A stretch of DNA of 64,000 bases from Streptomyces sp. NBC_01445 (lineage in GTDB: Bacteria > Actinomycetota > Actinomycetes > Streptomycetales > Streptomycetaceae), in the NCBI RefSeq assembly GCF_035918235.1, contig NZ_CP109485.1, forward strand, positions 10,013,001-10,077,000, in the 5' to 3' direction. The notes under the pieces were generated by a model, which was not told the DNA's origin, ran no database searches, and saw nothing but the letters and a program-made list of their open reading frames with translations. A program made the position numbers and the translations under genes. Shown one piece after another: positions 8,278 through 16,849 of this stretch; within the stretch, counting starts at the first letter, position 1, and each line of letters starts with the position of its first letter.

Positions 8278-8856
8278 ATGTCGGTAAAAGAACGCAAGGA
8301 GCGCGAACGGGCGAGCCGGGAGCGCCTCATCGTGGCCACCGCCCGCGAACTCGCCGAGCAGCAGGGCTGGGACGCCGTCACCACCCGCCAGCTCGCCGAG
8401 CGCATCGAATACAGCCAGCCCGTCCTCTACAGCCACTTCCGCGGCAAACGGGAGATCATCGGCGCCGTCGCCCTGGAGGGCGCCGCCGAGCTAGCCACGG
8501 CGGTGCGCACCGCGACCGCCGCCGCAGACGGCCCGCGCGAGCGGGTATACGCCCTCGCCCGCGCCTACCTCGACTTCGCCGCACGCAACCCGGCGGTCTA
8601 CGACGCCATCTTCCAGCTCGACGGCGGTCTCCCGTACGCACAGGCCGACACCCCGGAACCTCTCAAGGACGCCTTCGCCGCACTGCTGGAGAGCCTGGGC
8701 GAGGTCGCCGGGGACGGCGTCCACCCGGGGCTGTTCACCGAGATGTTCTGGGCGTCCCTGCACGGACTGGCGACCCTGACCCGGTCGGGACGGCTGCCAC
8801 CGGAAGACACCGAACCGAGGGTGGAGCTACTGGTGGACCGGCTCGCCATGGTCTGA
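8278..8856 (+). CDS. TetR/AcrR family transcriptional regulator
   Basis: 192 residues. The N-terminal DNA-binding domain is clear at residues 15-62: RLIVATARELAEQQGWDAVTTRQLA, then YSQPVLYSHFRGKREI with the conserved recognition-helix YxHF. The C-terminal ligand domain contains FTEMFWASLHGLATL, the W-x-x-L-H-G signature of the WHG subfamily. It is probably a dimeric ligand-responsive repressor of the divergent DUF1772-ABM pair and of itself. The ATG at 8278 is placed 10 bp after operator site 2. The ligand is unknown; an aromatic or hydrophobic compound is a guess from the neighbours. Confidence 0.9.
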   Translation: MSVKERKERERASRERLIVATARELAEQQGWDAVTTRQLAERIEYSQPVLYSHFRGKREIIGAVALEGAAELATAVRTATAAADGPRERVYALARAYLDFAARNPAVYDAIFQLDGGLPYAQADTPEPLKDAFAALLESLGEVAGDGVHPGLFTEMFWASLHGLATLTRSGRLPPEDTEPRVELLVDRLAMV

Positions 8857-9134
8857 CACACCGTCCCGGCGAGCACGCAGCCGAGGCCCTCGGGCCCCGC
8901 TGCCTGCGGGCGGTAGCCCTTTTGGCCACTCGCGCCCACACGGCGCAGCCGCAGATCGCCGGGCCCCGTACCCCAGAGAGTCCGGAAGCTGCGATGATCA
9001 CGTGATCATGCCTCAGCCGAGACACCGGACAGCAGCTGTCCCATGGCAGCGGGCACGGACGGTTCGACCCGGCAGTAGGCCCAGGTGTCGCGCCACTCCG
9101 GAGGCAGCGTGCAGTCGTCCTCTCCGGGAGCGGG

Positions 9135-9534
9135 CCGCTCCCTTGCCGCGGTCTATCAGGTCGAGGGACCCGTCACCGTTGACATCGGCCACGGCCTTCG
9201 CGAGGAACTGGCGCTGGGCGGCCACGGTCACCGGTTTGCCGCCGTTCATACCGCCGAACATGACCACCGCCTGGTAGGTGGCGCCCGGCTCGGCCTTTCG
9301 GTCCAGTCGCGTGGGTTCACGGGTGGCGACCAGGTCCGTGAATCCGTTGCCGTCGAGGTCGCCGTGGAGCAGCGGGCGGCTGTAGACGTCTCTGTAGCGC
9401 GTGGCGCGGGCCGCGTCCAGTCCGTTCTTCGAGCCCGGGACGACTAGGTGCCAGGCCCATGACTCGCCGGGGGCGCGGTTCGCTTCGACGGTGACGAAGT
9501 CGTCGTAGCCGCCCTTGTCGAAGTCGCCGGTGCC
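9135..9534 (-). pseudogene. FG-GAP/VCBS repeat protein remnant
   Basis: The minus-strand frame contains repeats with calcium-binding-like loops: GDFDKGGYDDFV, GDLDGNGFTDLVA and ADVNGDGSLDLID. These are FG-GAP beta-propeller blades found in secreted esterases and integrin-like proteins of Streptomyces. No signal peptide, start codon or remaining blades are found, and the flanks are Arg-rich noise. About three blades of a seven-blade propeller remain. Confidence 0.7.
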
Positions 9535-9756
9535 GGCCTCGCTGCGACCGTGGCGGCGCGGTGCGAGTCCTCCATGGCCTTCCTCTGGGCTCGTGACACT
9601 CCACGGGATACGACTAGGACCCAGGCGGCCGGCTTGTACTCGTGCCCGGACCTGTGAGGGACGCCGGGTGTCCGCTCGCGCGTCTGCTCGTGCCGACGGA
9701 AGCCCGGTAGCCGTCCAGCTTTCTCCCACCCTCCTGGCGCCCCGCACTTCCCACAC

Positions 9757-9987
9757 TCAGAGCAGCAGCACGAGCGCGTACGCGAGGAAGAACGCCGCGA
9801 CCAGCACCACGAGCACGAGGATCAGCGTCAGAGGCGCCCTCGCCCATCCCTTGAACGGGTTGTAAGTCTCCTGAGGACCCGCCCCCGACATGCTGCCTTC
9901 GGCCGGTGAGGCCTCCCCCGGCTGCACGCTCCCGCCGGGTTCCAGTCCTGTGGTCCTCTGCGGATCCGGATTCGTCGAAGTAGTCAT
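9757..9987 (-). CDS. DUF6480 family small membrane protein
   Basis: 76 residues. The hydrophilic N-terminal half has the family pattern NPDPQRTTGLEPGGSV...EASPAEGSMSG, followed by NPFKGWARAPL and one C-terminal transmembrane helix (about residues 50-74). This layout is typical of the Streptomyces DUF6480 family, whose function is unknown. The protein probably anchors in the membrane with the Pro/Gly-rich part in the cytosol. The ATG at 9987 gives the family start, and the longer in-phase upstream extension is rejected. It is monocistronic. Confidence 0.8.
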   Translation of the reverse strand: MTTSTNPDPQRTTGLEPGGSVQPGEASPAEGSMSGAGPQETYNPFKGWARAPLTLILVLVVLVAAFFLAYALVLLL

Positions 9988-10330
9988 GTAGTGCGAGTTC
10001 CCCGATCGCCACAGGATTCGCCTGCCACCACAGGACAAGTGGCGCGCGTGGGGATTGAGGTGCGTTGCCGAGGAGCCACCGACAGCTCTGGCATGCGAAG
10101 CCGGGAAAGAGTGGCCGGTCAAGCCTCGCACTGGGGGCCCGCCTGGAGCGTGATGCGCGCGTTGGGCGATCTGCACGGCGCATCCAACGTGCGGCTCGTT
10201 GTCTGGTTCCACTGACGTCGTGACTCCAAGCTGAGCGTTCGACGGTGAGACATCTTGTCCCGTCTCACTCGATCTGGTCCCAGTCTCAGATGATCTGGTA
10301 CGTCAGGACACCTGTCGGCGGGAGGCTGCC

Positions 10331-10360
10331 CTGGGCCTGGGCCTGGGCCTGGGCCTGGGC
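10331..10360. repeat. short tandem repeat, five copies of CTGGGC
   Basis: Five exact 6-bp units. If translated on the plus strand they give alternating Ala-Trp, but no supported gene covers them. This is a likely slippage-prone site. Confidence 0.85.
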
Positions 10361-10501
10361 GTCGGGGAGGCTGGCTATCGAGCGAGGTCGCGTCGCGGAA
10401 TCCGGCGAGGCCGATAGCGAGGAAGGCGAGGGCCCGCGATCAGCGCGGTGACGGCGTCTGGGACAGACCGGTCACGGTGCGGATTTGAGAGCGTCCGCAC
10501 A

Positions 10502-10921
10502 TCAGCGCGGCCGCTGAGGCGGACGGCCCTGCGCCCACGCCTGGCCGCTGCCCTCTCGCTGGGACTCGTGCCAGCGAAGTCGCTCCCGCCGAAGACGGCG
10601 CCGTCGTCGCTCAGTCCTGATGCGCTTGCTGCACTCGGTTCCCACACCCACGATCAGCAGCAGCGCGAGGAGAACGGCCATGGCCACCTGGGACACACAG
10701 GCCACCGGCAAAGCGGCCAGAGAGCAGCCGTACCCAATGAAGGCCGAGGAAGCCGCCGCCACGCTCAGCGCCAGCACGTCCCGGCCCGTCCGATCGGGAA
10801 CCGGTGCTCCCTTGGCAGCCCACCTCTCCATTGCTCCCACGAACCAGACAGCAAGCAGCCCCGCCACTTCGAGCCCTGCCAGCAGGACGGCCAGACCGAC
10901 ATCGAAAACCCACTTAGCCAT
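10502..10921 (-). CDS. hypothetical membrane protein
   Basis: 139 residues with three hydrophobic stretches (about residues 5-25, 47-70 and 74-94 from the MAKWVF start). A strongly basic C-terminal tail (RIRTERRRRRLRRERLR) should be cytoplasmic. No family was assigned with confidence. In-phase ATGs exist at 10954, 10930 and 10921, and the last was chosen because the hydrophobic helix begins there. The well-formed helices argue that it is a real gene. No operon partner is visible. Confidence 0.5.
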   Translation of the reverse strand: MAKWVFDVGLAVLLAGLEVAGLLAVWFVGAMERWAAKGAPVPDRTGRDVLALSVAAASSAFIGYGCSLAALPVACVSQVAMAVLLALLLIVGVGTECSKRIRTERRRRRLRRERLRWHESQREGSGQAWAQGRPPQRPR

Positions 10922-11405
10922 GCTTTCCATATTGGGCACGCGAGCGGGCCGCACGACTGAGTACAGCTACTCAAATACGCTGGCCGGCACGCGAGATCAG
11001 GCAGCGCTCTCCGTCGGCCGCCATGGCGCTGCCCTGGCCGACGAGGTCGGCGATCTCGGGGTGCGCAGGGAGTACTGCGCCGGGCTGCCCAGAGCAGACT
11101 GAGACACCACCCCCTTTGCCCAGACTCGCGCGAGACGCGAGCCCTGTTGCCCAGAGAACTCCGCGACTGCCCACTCTTCGCTGAGACAGGACATTACTGA
11201 CCAGCGGTGAAGACGCCTGCTGCCGGCTAGTTAGGTGTGACTGTGCACCGTCGGGCCAGATGGGGGTGCTCGCGAGGCCCTAGCTCTAGGGCTTGTCTTC
11301 AGTCCTGATCATGTGGCGGGGCGGAGGCGGTCCCGCTAGAGGTGTTCCGTCGGTCCGTTGCTGCGCCGAGTCGGGTGCGGCGTCACATTCGAGAAAAATA
11401 ATAGC

Positions 11406-11424
11406 CATGGACATAGTATCCATG
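11406..11424. promoter_or_regulatory. palindromic operator upstream of MarR gene
   Basis: CATGGACATAGTATCCATG has perfect 6-bp arms and lies in an AT-rich patch 14 bp before the marR start. MarR proteins usually bind such palindromes to control their own gene. Confidence 0.55.
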
Positions 11425-11437
11425 TACTCTATTTCGT

Positions 11438-11935
11438 ATGAGCAAGGATTCATCGCCGGGCCCCACGCCCGGCTTCCTGGTATGGCGGCTCGCCAACAAG
11501 TGGCGTGTCGCGGTCGATCGCGCGGTGGCTCCGCTGGGTCTCACTCACGCGCAGTACGTACTGGTTGCGTCACTGCACGGCATGCAGGGCGCTGGCGAGC
11601 GGCCCAGTCAGCGCCGACTCGCCGACCACACCGGCCTGGAGGCGTTGTACGTCTCGAAGCTGGCGCGTGCCCTGGAGTCGGCAGGCATGATCGAGCGCAC
11701 CCGTGATCCCCGCGACCCGCGCGCCGTGCAGCTCGCGCTCACCGAGCAAGGTCAGGCTGTCACGCGGCAGGCCATCGCGGTGGTCCAGGAACTGCTTCAG
11801 CAGTTGCTGGAGCCGCTCGGCGGCCTCGACGCCCTGCGGACGCGCGCGTTCACCGACGAGCTGACGACCCTGCTCGACGTACCTCTCGCTCCATCCGTAC
11901 CGAACGACCAGAGCACTCGGAGGAGAACACCATGA
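11438..11935 (+). CDS. MarR family transcriptional regulator
   Basis: 165 residues with a winged helix-turn-helix. The N-terminal dimer helix is LVWRLANKWRVAVDRAV, the recognition region is RRLADHTGLEALYVSKLARALESAGMIERT, and the wing is RDPRDPRAVQLALTEQGQAV. MarR proteins are ligand-responsive dimeric repressors. The stop codon overlaps the start of the next gene (ATGA at 11932-11935), so the two are translationally coupled. A palindrome just upstream suggests autoregulation. The cognate ligand cannot be inferred. Confidence 0.9.
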   Translation: MSKDSSPGPTPGFLVWRLANKWRVAVDRAVAPLGLTHAQYVLVASLHGMQGAGERPSQRRLADHTGLEALYVSKLARALESAGMIERTRDPRDPRAVQLALTEQGQAVTRQAIAVVQELLQQLLEPLGGLDALRTRAFTDELTTLLDVPLAPSVPNDQSTRRRTP

Positions 11936-12390
11936 CCACCACCGCATCCACGGCTACCGCGCCCGTTGCCGACGCCCGCGGCCTCGCCCTGGCGCACCAT
12001 GCCGCGCGCGGCGTCCTGGAGCACGTCCTGGCCCGGCACGGCGCCACGTTCCAGGAGCAGGTCGCCCTGCGCACCGCCATCACCACCGAGACCCCGCAGA
12101 CGCCGGACGATCTCATCACCCAGGTCCAGGGCTCTCTCAAGTCCGATCCGGCCGACATCCGCACCACCCTCGACGAACTGCTGGCCAAGCGGCTGCTCGT
12201 CGCGGACGGCGAGCACCTTCACCCCACGGACGCGGGGCGCGAGCTGCTCGCCGCCGCCGGCGCAGAGACCGCCCCCATCTCCGCCCGCATCTGGGGCGGG
12301 ATCCCCGCCGAGGACCTGGCCGCCGCCGGCCGCGTCCTCGCCCTGGTCACCGAGCGCGCCAACGCGGAGCTCGCGGCGCTGACCGCCTGA
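11932..12390 (+). CDS. MarR-type winged-helix protein
   Basis: 152 residues. It starts in the overlap with the MarR gene and has RDPR-free winged-helix features. FQEQVALRTAITTETPQTPDDLITQVQGSLKSDPADIRTTLDELLAKRLL gives the helix-turn-helix with long connecting helices, then HLHPTDAGRELLAAA gives the wing and following helix. The last 45 residues (AEDLAAAGRVLALVTERANAEL) resemble the MarR dimerisation helix. Two adjacent coupled MarR-like proteins may form a heterodimer or act in sequence. This is inferred from the overlap only. Confidence 0.75.
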   Translation: MTTTASTATAPVADARGLALAHHAARGVLEHVLARHGATFQEQVALRTAITTETPQTPDDLITQVQGSLKSDPADIRTTLDELLAKRLLVADGEHLHPTDAGRELLAAAGAETAPISARIWGGIPAEDLAAAGRVLALVTERANAELAALTA

Positions 12391-12420
12391 CCTCCCGACC
12401 GGTCCTGTAACTGGCCCTGA

Positions 12421-12663
12421 TCACAGGATGGTTCGAGTAAGGTCCTTGATCCAGATCATGGAGGCGCGGTGATGCAGGCCGGCGACGTAGCTTTCGGGTC
12501 TCTTGTCGTAGCGAGTGGCGATGCCCCGCCAGGCCCTTGTCCCCGGCGACCGCGTCGGGCCGGGTGCGGGGACGGCCGACCCACTGGCGGACCCGCACCT
12601 TCTTGAGCACCGGGATGAACTGAGGGCTGTCGGCGTCCATGACGCGGGCGCCCGCTGACACCC
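12421..12663 (-). pseudogene. IS5-family transposase remnant with internal deletion
   Basis: The minus strand gives DSPQFIPVLKKVRVRQWVGRP, then RTRPDAVAGDKG. It then jumps out of frame to the extreme C-terminus, GIATRYDKRPESYVAGLHHRASMIW-IKDL. The catalytic Glu region between them is deleted. The GATC-containing end lies near 12419-12430. Only fragments of the second catalytic domain survive. Confidence 0.75.
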
Positions 12664-12766
12664 GCCGGCCCCCGTCCGCCCGGCCGGTCCGACTCTGGCC
12701 AGGTGGCCTGCAGGCGTGGACTTTCGGCCGATGCCCGCGCCGCCCGGCGTCCCTAGCGTCGACGTC

Positions 12767-13807
12767 ATGCCCCACGAACTCGGACCACGCCACCGCCTCC
12801 TCCTCGCGGCCGCCCTGTTCCTGCTCGCCCCACTGGTGGGCGAGTTCCTCCTCGGCAACCAGCCGGTCACCGCGCTGCCCTCACTCGTCCTCCTGGCCCC
12901 GATGTACGGCGGCGGGGCCCTGCTGATCCGCGAGGCGACCCGACGCGCGGGGCGCGGCTGGCCGACGATGATCCTGCTCGGCGCGGCGTACGCCCTGCTC
13001 GAGGAGGGCCCGATCGACCAGATGCTGTGGAACCCGCATTACGGCGGCTTCGACATGGGGCTCGCCTACGCCGGAACCCATGTCCCGGTGCTCGGCGTCA
13101 GCGTGGAAATGGTCCAGGACGTGCTGTCGATGCACACGGTCTGGAGCATCTGCGTGCCGATCGCGATCGTCGAGACGTTCAGCCGCGACCGTACGCGTCC
13201 CTGGCTCGGCCCGGCCGGACTCGGGGTCACGGGCGTCGTGTTCGCCGCCGGGTCGCTGTTCCTGGCCTTCGCCCAGGCCGAGTCCGAGCACTTCATGGCG
13301 TCACCGGCCCAGTTCGGCGGCGCGGCGGTCGTCATCGGCGCGCTGGTGACGGCGGCGTTCGCGTTGCGCCCCCGCTCGACCTCTGCGACCGGGCGCACCG
13401 CTCCGACATCGTGGGTGGTGGGCGCCACGGCGTTCGCCGCGTCCAGCCTCTACTGGGGCCGCGAGTTCCTGCCGGACGGGGTGCCGGCCTGGGGCACGGT
13501 CGGCGCATGGTGCGTCCTCGTCGCCGCGGCCGTGGCACTGTGCGCCTACTGGTCGCGCGGCCGAGGATGGGGCGCGCGGCACCGACTCGCCCTTGCGGGC
13601 GGCTCGCTGCTCACCTACGTGTGGGTGGGGTTCGGGCACGCGCGCGACATGGGCGTCCCGTACGCGACGTCTCTGGTCGGCAATGTCGTCCTCGGCGTGG
13701 GCGCGATCGTTCTTCTGGTGGGGGCGGCGGCCGTGGTGCGCGGCCGCGAGAGCGCGCACCACGGACCTGGAACCCGTACAGCGCTGATCACTGCGAGAAA
13801 TGAGTGA
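12767..13807 (+). CDS. polytopic membrane protein, unknown function
   Basis: 346 residues with about nine hydrophobic helices. Between helices two and three is a conserved-looking segment, LLIREATRRAGRGWPTMILLGAAYALLEEGPIDQMLWNP, in a single run broken here by small helices. Its Glu-Glu-Gly in a membrane segment is reminiscent of CPBP-type intramembrane proteases, but the second and third CPBP motifs are not evident. The ATG at 12767 follows the IS5 remnant, and an in-phase ATG at 12716 lies in the remnant flank and is less likely. A truncated dihydrofolate-reductase-like gene follows after 7 bp. A function is not assigned. Confidence 0.65.
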   Translation: MPHELGPRHRLLLAAALFLLAPLVGEFLLGNQPVTALPSLVLLAPMYGGGALLIREATRRAGRGWPTMILLGAAYALLEEGPIDQMLWNPHYGGFDMGLAYAGTHVPVLGVSVEMVQDVLSMHTVWSICVPIAIVETFSRDRTRPWLGPAGLGVTGVVFAAGSLFLAFAQAESEHFMASPAQFGGAAVVIGALVTAAFALRPRSTSATGRTAPTSWVVGATAFAASSLYWGREFLPDGVPAWGTVGAWCVLVAAAVALCAYWSRGRGWGARHRLALAGGSLLTYVWVGFGHARDMGVPYATSLVGNVVLGVGAIVLLVGAAAVVRGRESAHHGPGTRTALITARNE

Positions 13808-13813
13808 GTTGAG

Positions 13814-13912
13814 ATGCGAGACATCATTCTGGGCATGTCGGTTTCCCCCGACGGTTACATCGAGGGACCGGACCGCGACATCAGCTGGCACCGGTACTTC
13901 GAAGTCATTTGA
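13814..13912 (+). pseudogene. dihydrofolate reductase-family (RibD-C) N-terminal fragment
   Basis: A 32-codon frame, MRDIILGMSVSPDGYIEGPD followed by ISWHRYF, matches the N-terminus of bacterial RibD-C/DHFR-like reductases. It then stops where the TnpB remnant begins. It follows the membrane gene closely and was probably its operon partner before truncation. Confidence 0.75.
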
Positions 13913-13928
13913 ATGAGGGGACTTCTCG

Positions 13929-14500
13929 CTACGCCGGTGCGGCTTCGCGACGGACCAGCCCGGCCCGTAGAACGTTCAGGGCGCCCACCGTGTCAGCGTG
14001 CGCTGTGTGGCCGCACGAGACGCAGTGGAACTTCTCCTGTGTGGCCGGTTCTCCGCGCAGGTGTACCCGCATTCGGGGCATTGGCGGGAGGTGTTGCGGG
14101 GGTCCACGGCGATCACTTCCCGTCCGGCGCATTCAGCCCTGGCGGCCAGGATCGTCAGGAACACCCCCCATCCGGCATCGGCAATCGAGCGGTTGAGTCC
14201 CGTTTTCGCACTGGCCCCGTTGGGCAGGAAGGCTCCCGACTTGTCAGGGTCGGGCTTCGGCGCGGCACGCCGGACCATGTTGCGGATCTTGAGGTCTTCG
14301 TGCGGGATGAAATCGTGTTGGCGTACGAGGTCAAGGGCGGTTTTGTGTGCGTGGTCGAGGCGCTGCAGGCGGATCTTGCGGTGCAGCTTCGCGACCTTCT
14401 CGACCGCTCTCCGGTGGTTGGCTGTCCGCTTGTCGCGGCGCACACGCGGAAACCTCGACAGGGCCTGCTGTGAGGCTTCGAGCGCCTCACGGAGCTCTGT
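13929..14500 (-). pseudogene. tnpB: TnpB (IS605-type, second family) remnant
   Basis: The minus strand encodes only the C-terminal half of a TnpB: RRAVEKVAKLHRKIRLQRLDH, IPHEDLKIRNMV with the RuvC Glu, SIADAGWG, then NTSRQCPECGYTC. The second zinc pair and last Asp (FHCVSCGHTAHADTVGALN) are in another frame, so there is a frameshift near 14065. The N-terminal half with the first RuvC Asp is missing. It separates the DHFR-like fragment from a P450 fragment, and is a different TnpB lineage from copies 1-3. Confidence 0.8.
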
Positions 14501-14615
14501 CCCCCTCCCACCCCCCACCAGCAGCCGGTGGACTGGGCACACGTCGAGTCCACTCTGGGCGCCCCGCTCCCCGACGGGAGCCGGTGCATCTCGCCGCCCT
14601 TCAACGACGCGAGTG

Positions 14616-14840
14616 AGCCTCGCCGCGGCGATGAACGCGCGGCTCCAACACCCCGAGCAGGCTGCCGCATTGCGCGTCGACCCCACGTTGTCCTTGGGGG
14701 CTTGGGAGGCAGCGCTGCGCTGGGACGCACCGATCCACTTCGTCTGGCGCGATCTGATCGCGCCGATGGAGGTGGCTGGACAGGAGGTAGAGGCCGGCAC
14801 GCACATGGTGCTCGGCCTGGCCGCTGCGAACAGGGACTAG
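14616..14840 (+). pseudogene. cytochrome P450 internal fragment
   Basis: The residues EAALRWDAPIHFVWRD carry the E-x-x-R motif of the P450 K helix, followed by VEAGTHMVLGLAAANRD, the segment before the meander. The haem-binding Cys loop and the whole N-terminal half are absent. The frame stops at 14838-14840, at the junction with the MarR fragment, and is non-functional. Confidence 0.75.
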
Positions 14841-15073
14841 CGCATCACGGTGACCCGCGGCTGCACCATGCCTGTCGCGGCAGCGAGCTCGGTGACCCGG
14901 CGCGGCCCCGGTTCGAACGCGTCGAGCGGGGCTGCCTGGCTGCGCGTGATCCCGAACTCCGCTGCCCGGAAAAGGGCTTGGGTCAGCTGCCCGAGCCCCC
15001 GCAGCAGGCCGCGGGCGGCGCCTTCGATGGGCTGGGCCTCGACGGTGTCGGACGACCTCGAGGATAGATGCAT
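14837..15073 (-). pseudogene. MarR family regulator, N-terminal fragment
   Basis: From the ATG at 15073 the protein has a dimerisation-like helix (LGQLTQALFRAAEF) and the first part of the winged helix (PRRVTELAAATGMVQPRVTVMR). It then ends at the P450 fragment. The recognition helix continuation and wing are lost. Confidence 0.6.
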
Positions 15074-15145
15074 ACTCAAAATACATACATGCCGCAGGCA
15101 ACCATTCAGCCGGGGCGGGCCCCTGCTCCCGGCGACCGCGTGGCC

Positions 15146-15946
15146 CTACTCCCGCGATCCGCCCGTCTCCGCGTAGATCACCAGCGTCCGCTCCGGCTGT
15201 CCGGCCACGTGGAACGCGGTGTAGTCGTACGTGACCACGCCGCGCCCCGGACTCCGCAGCCGCTTGCGCCCGCCCCGGCGCGCCTCGACCTCAAACCGGG
15301 GCCACCAGTCCCGTACTTCGGGGCTGCCCTCGTGGAGTTCGTCGACGAGTCGCGTGTAGCGGGGATCGCCCGGGTGCCCGCCGGCCAGCGTGCGCACCCG
15401 GGCGAGCAGGCCCCGCGCCTCGGGCTCCCAGTCGACCAGCACCTCCCGCGCCAGGGGCTCCAGAAAGACCCAGCGCACGAAGTTGGGCCGCCGGCCGTCC
15501 TCGGTGACCAGGCGCGGGAACACCTCTTCCGTCGCTCCGTTGTGACTGAGCACGTCGTACGTGCCGTCGATGACGTACGCGGGATGCGGCTGGAGCAGCA
15601 GCGGGACGGCGGCGACCTCCGGGGCGAGCGGCTCCACGTCGGGGATGTCGGCCGCCGGCGCGCGCCCGGCGAGCTGGAACAGGTGCTCGCGCTCGTGCGG
15701 TGCGAGCCGCAGGGTCGTGGCGAGCGCGTCCAGGACCTGGTCGGAGGCGCGGATCTCGCGGCCCTGTTCCAGGTACGTGTACCAAGTGGCGCTCATCCCT
15801 GCGAGCAGGGCCAGCTCCTCCCGCCGCAGCCCCGGGGTCCGGCGCCGGCCGGTCGACGGCAGTCCCGCCTCGACCGGCGTGATCCGCGCCCGGCGGCTGC
15901 GCAGGAACGCACCGAGTTCACGACGTCGCTCCGCCGTCTCGGACAT
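15146..15946 (-). CDS. helix-turn-helix regulator with MmyB-like sensor domain
   Basis: 266 residues. The N-terminal XRE-type helix-turn-helix (ELGAFLRSRRARITP, then TPGLRREELALLAGMSATWYTYLEQGR) is followed by the MmyB-like PAS-type ligand domain, with PAYVIDGTYDVLSHN and VRWVFLEPLAREVLVDWEPEA. Proteins of this type are abundant in Streptomyces and almost always lie divergently from a dehydrogenase gene, as here with the SDR at 16057. The domain is thought to bind fatty acids or related small molecules. The ATG at 15946 matches the family start. The intergenic inverted repeat at 15961-15991 is its likely operator. Confidence 0.9.
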   Translation of the reverse strand: MSETAERRRELGAFLRSRRARITPVEAGLPSTGRRRTPGLRREELALLAGMSATWYTYLEQGREIRASDQVLDALATTLRLAPHEREHLFQLAGRAPAADIPDVEPLAPEVAAVPLLLQPHPAYVIDGTYDVLSHNGATEEVFPRLVTEDGRRPNFVRWVFLEPLAREVLVDWEPEARGLLARVRTLAGGHPGDPRYTRLVDELHEGSPEVRDWWPRFEVEARRGGRKRLRSPGRGVVTYDYTAFHVAGQPERTLVIYAETGGSRE

Positions 15947-15960
15947 GGTCCTACCACCTC

Positions 15961-15991
15961 TGGTTCCAGAATAAATGGGCTCTGGATACCA
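15961..15991. promoter_or_regulatory. inverted repeat between MmyB-like regulator and SDR
   Basis: TGGTTCCAGA at 15961-15970 and TCTGGATACCA at 15981-15991 are inverted copies (TGGT-TCCAGA type arms). The spacing suits a dimeric helix-turn-helix regulator, which probably represses both divergent genes. Confidence 0.6.
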
Positions 15992-16056
15992 GGCTAAAGC
16001 CGGACCACACTGACAGAGAAGCCGGAGCAGAACCGGCGAGAAGTGAGGAGAAGACG

Positions 16057-16794
16057 ATGTCAGGCATCACGGGCAAGGTCGTGGCCATCACGGGGGCGAG
16101 CAGCGGCATCGGCGAGGCGACCGCACTGCTGCTCGCCGAGCGCGGAGCGCGCCTCGTCCTCGGAGCGCGCCGCTCGGAGCGGCTGGAGGAACTGGTCGCA
16201 CGCATCGAGAAGGCCGGCGGCGAGGCCGTGCAGATCCGTACGGATGTGACCCGCCTCGACGACGTACGCGCCCTGGTCGGGCTCGCGGGCGAGCGGTTCG
16301 GCCGGCTCGACGTGCTCATCAGCAATGCCGGGGTGGGCACCATCTCGCCCCTGGACGATCTGCGCACCGCGGAGTGGGACCACATGGTCGACGTCAACAT
16401 CAAGGGCGTCCTGCACGGCATCGGCGCCGCACTGCCCGTCTTCCGGGCCCAGGGCTGCGGCCACTTCGTCACGACGGCGTCCACGGCCGCGTTCCGCGTC
16501 GCACCGGCGATGGCCGTCTACGCAGGAACGAAGATCGCGGTGCGGGCCATCTGCGAGGGCCTGCGCCAGGAGGCGGGTCCCACGGTACGGGTGAGCACCG
16601 TCTCACCCGGGGTGATCGACACGGACTTCCCCGAGGCGTCGACGAACGAGCGGGTCCGCGCCGAGATCGCCGGGATGCGGGACCGGGTCGCGATCCCGCC
16701 CTCGGCGATCGCCCGGGCCATCGCGTTCGCGATCGAGCAGCCCGCCGACGTGGACGTCAACGAGATCGTCGTCCGGCCGACCGCGCAGACCTGA
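16057..16794 (+). CDS. SDR family oxidoreductase
   Basis: 245 residues, classical SDR: TGASSGIGEA dinucleotide loop, an Arg-rich second strand end (LGARRSERL) favouring NADP, LISNAGVG, and the Y-A-G-T-K active site after TASTAAF. The length is normal and the end complete. It is similar to the YdfG-type clavulanate-dehydrogenase-like SDRs that MmyB-type regulators control. The start follows GAGGAGAAGACG, a good ribosome site. The substrate is unknown. Confidence 0.9.
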   Translation: MSGITGKVVAITGASSGIGEATALLLAERGARLVLGARRSERLEELVARIEKAGGEAVQIRTDVTRLDDVRALVGLAGERFGRLDVLISNAGVGTISPLDDLRTAEWDHMVDVNIKGVLHGIGAALPVFRAQGCGHFVTTASTAAFRVAPAMAVYAGTKIAVRAICEGLRQEAGPTVRVSTVSPGVIDTDFPEASTNERVRAEIAGMRDRVAIPPSAIARAIAFAIEQPADVDVNEIVVRPTAQT

Positions 16795-16849
16795 GCGGAA
16801 AGAACGCGTCCCCTCGGATCCGGCCGGAGGCCCGCCGATTCGACGTGCG

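Noticed and set aside
10331..10360. CTGGGC repeats as part of a protein
   Set aside because: No supported reading frame spans them; kept only as a repeat.
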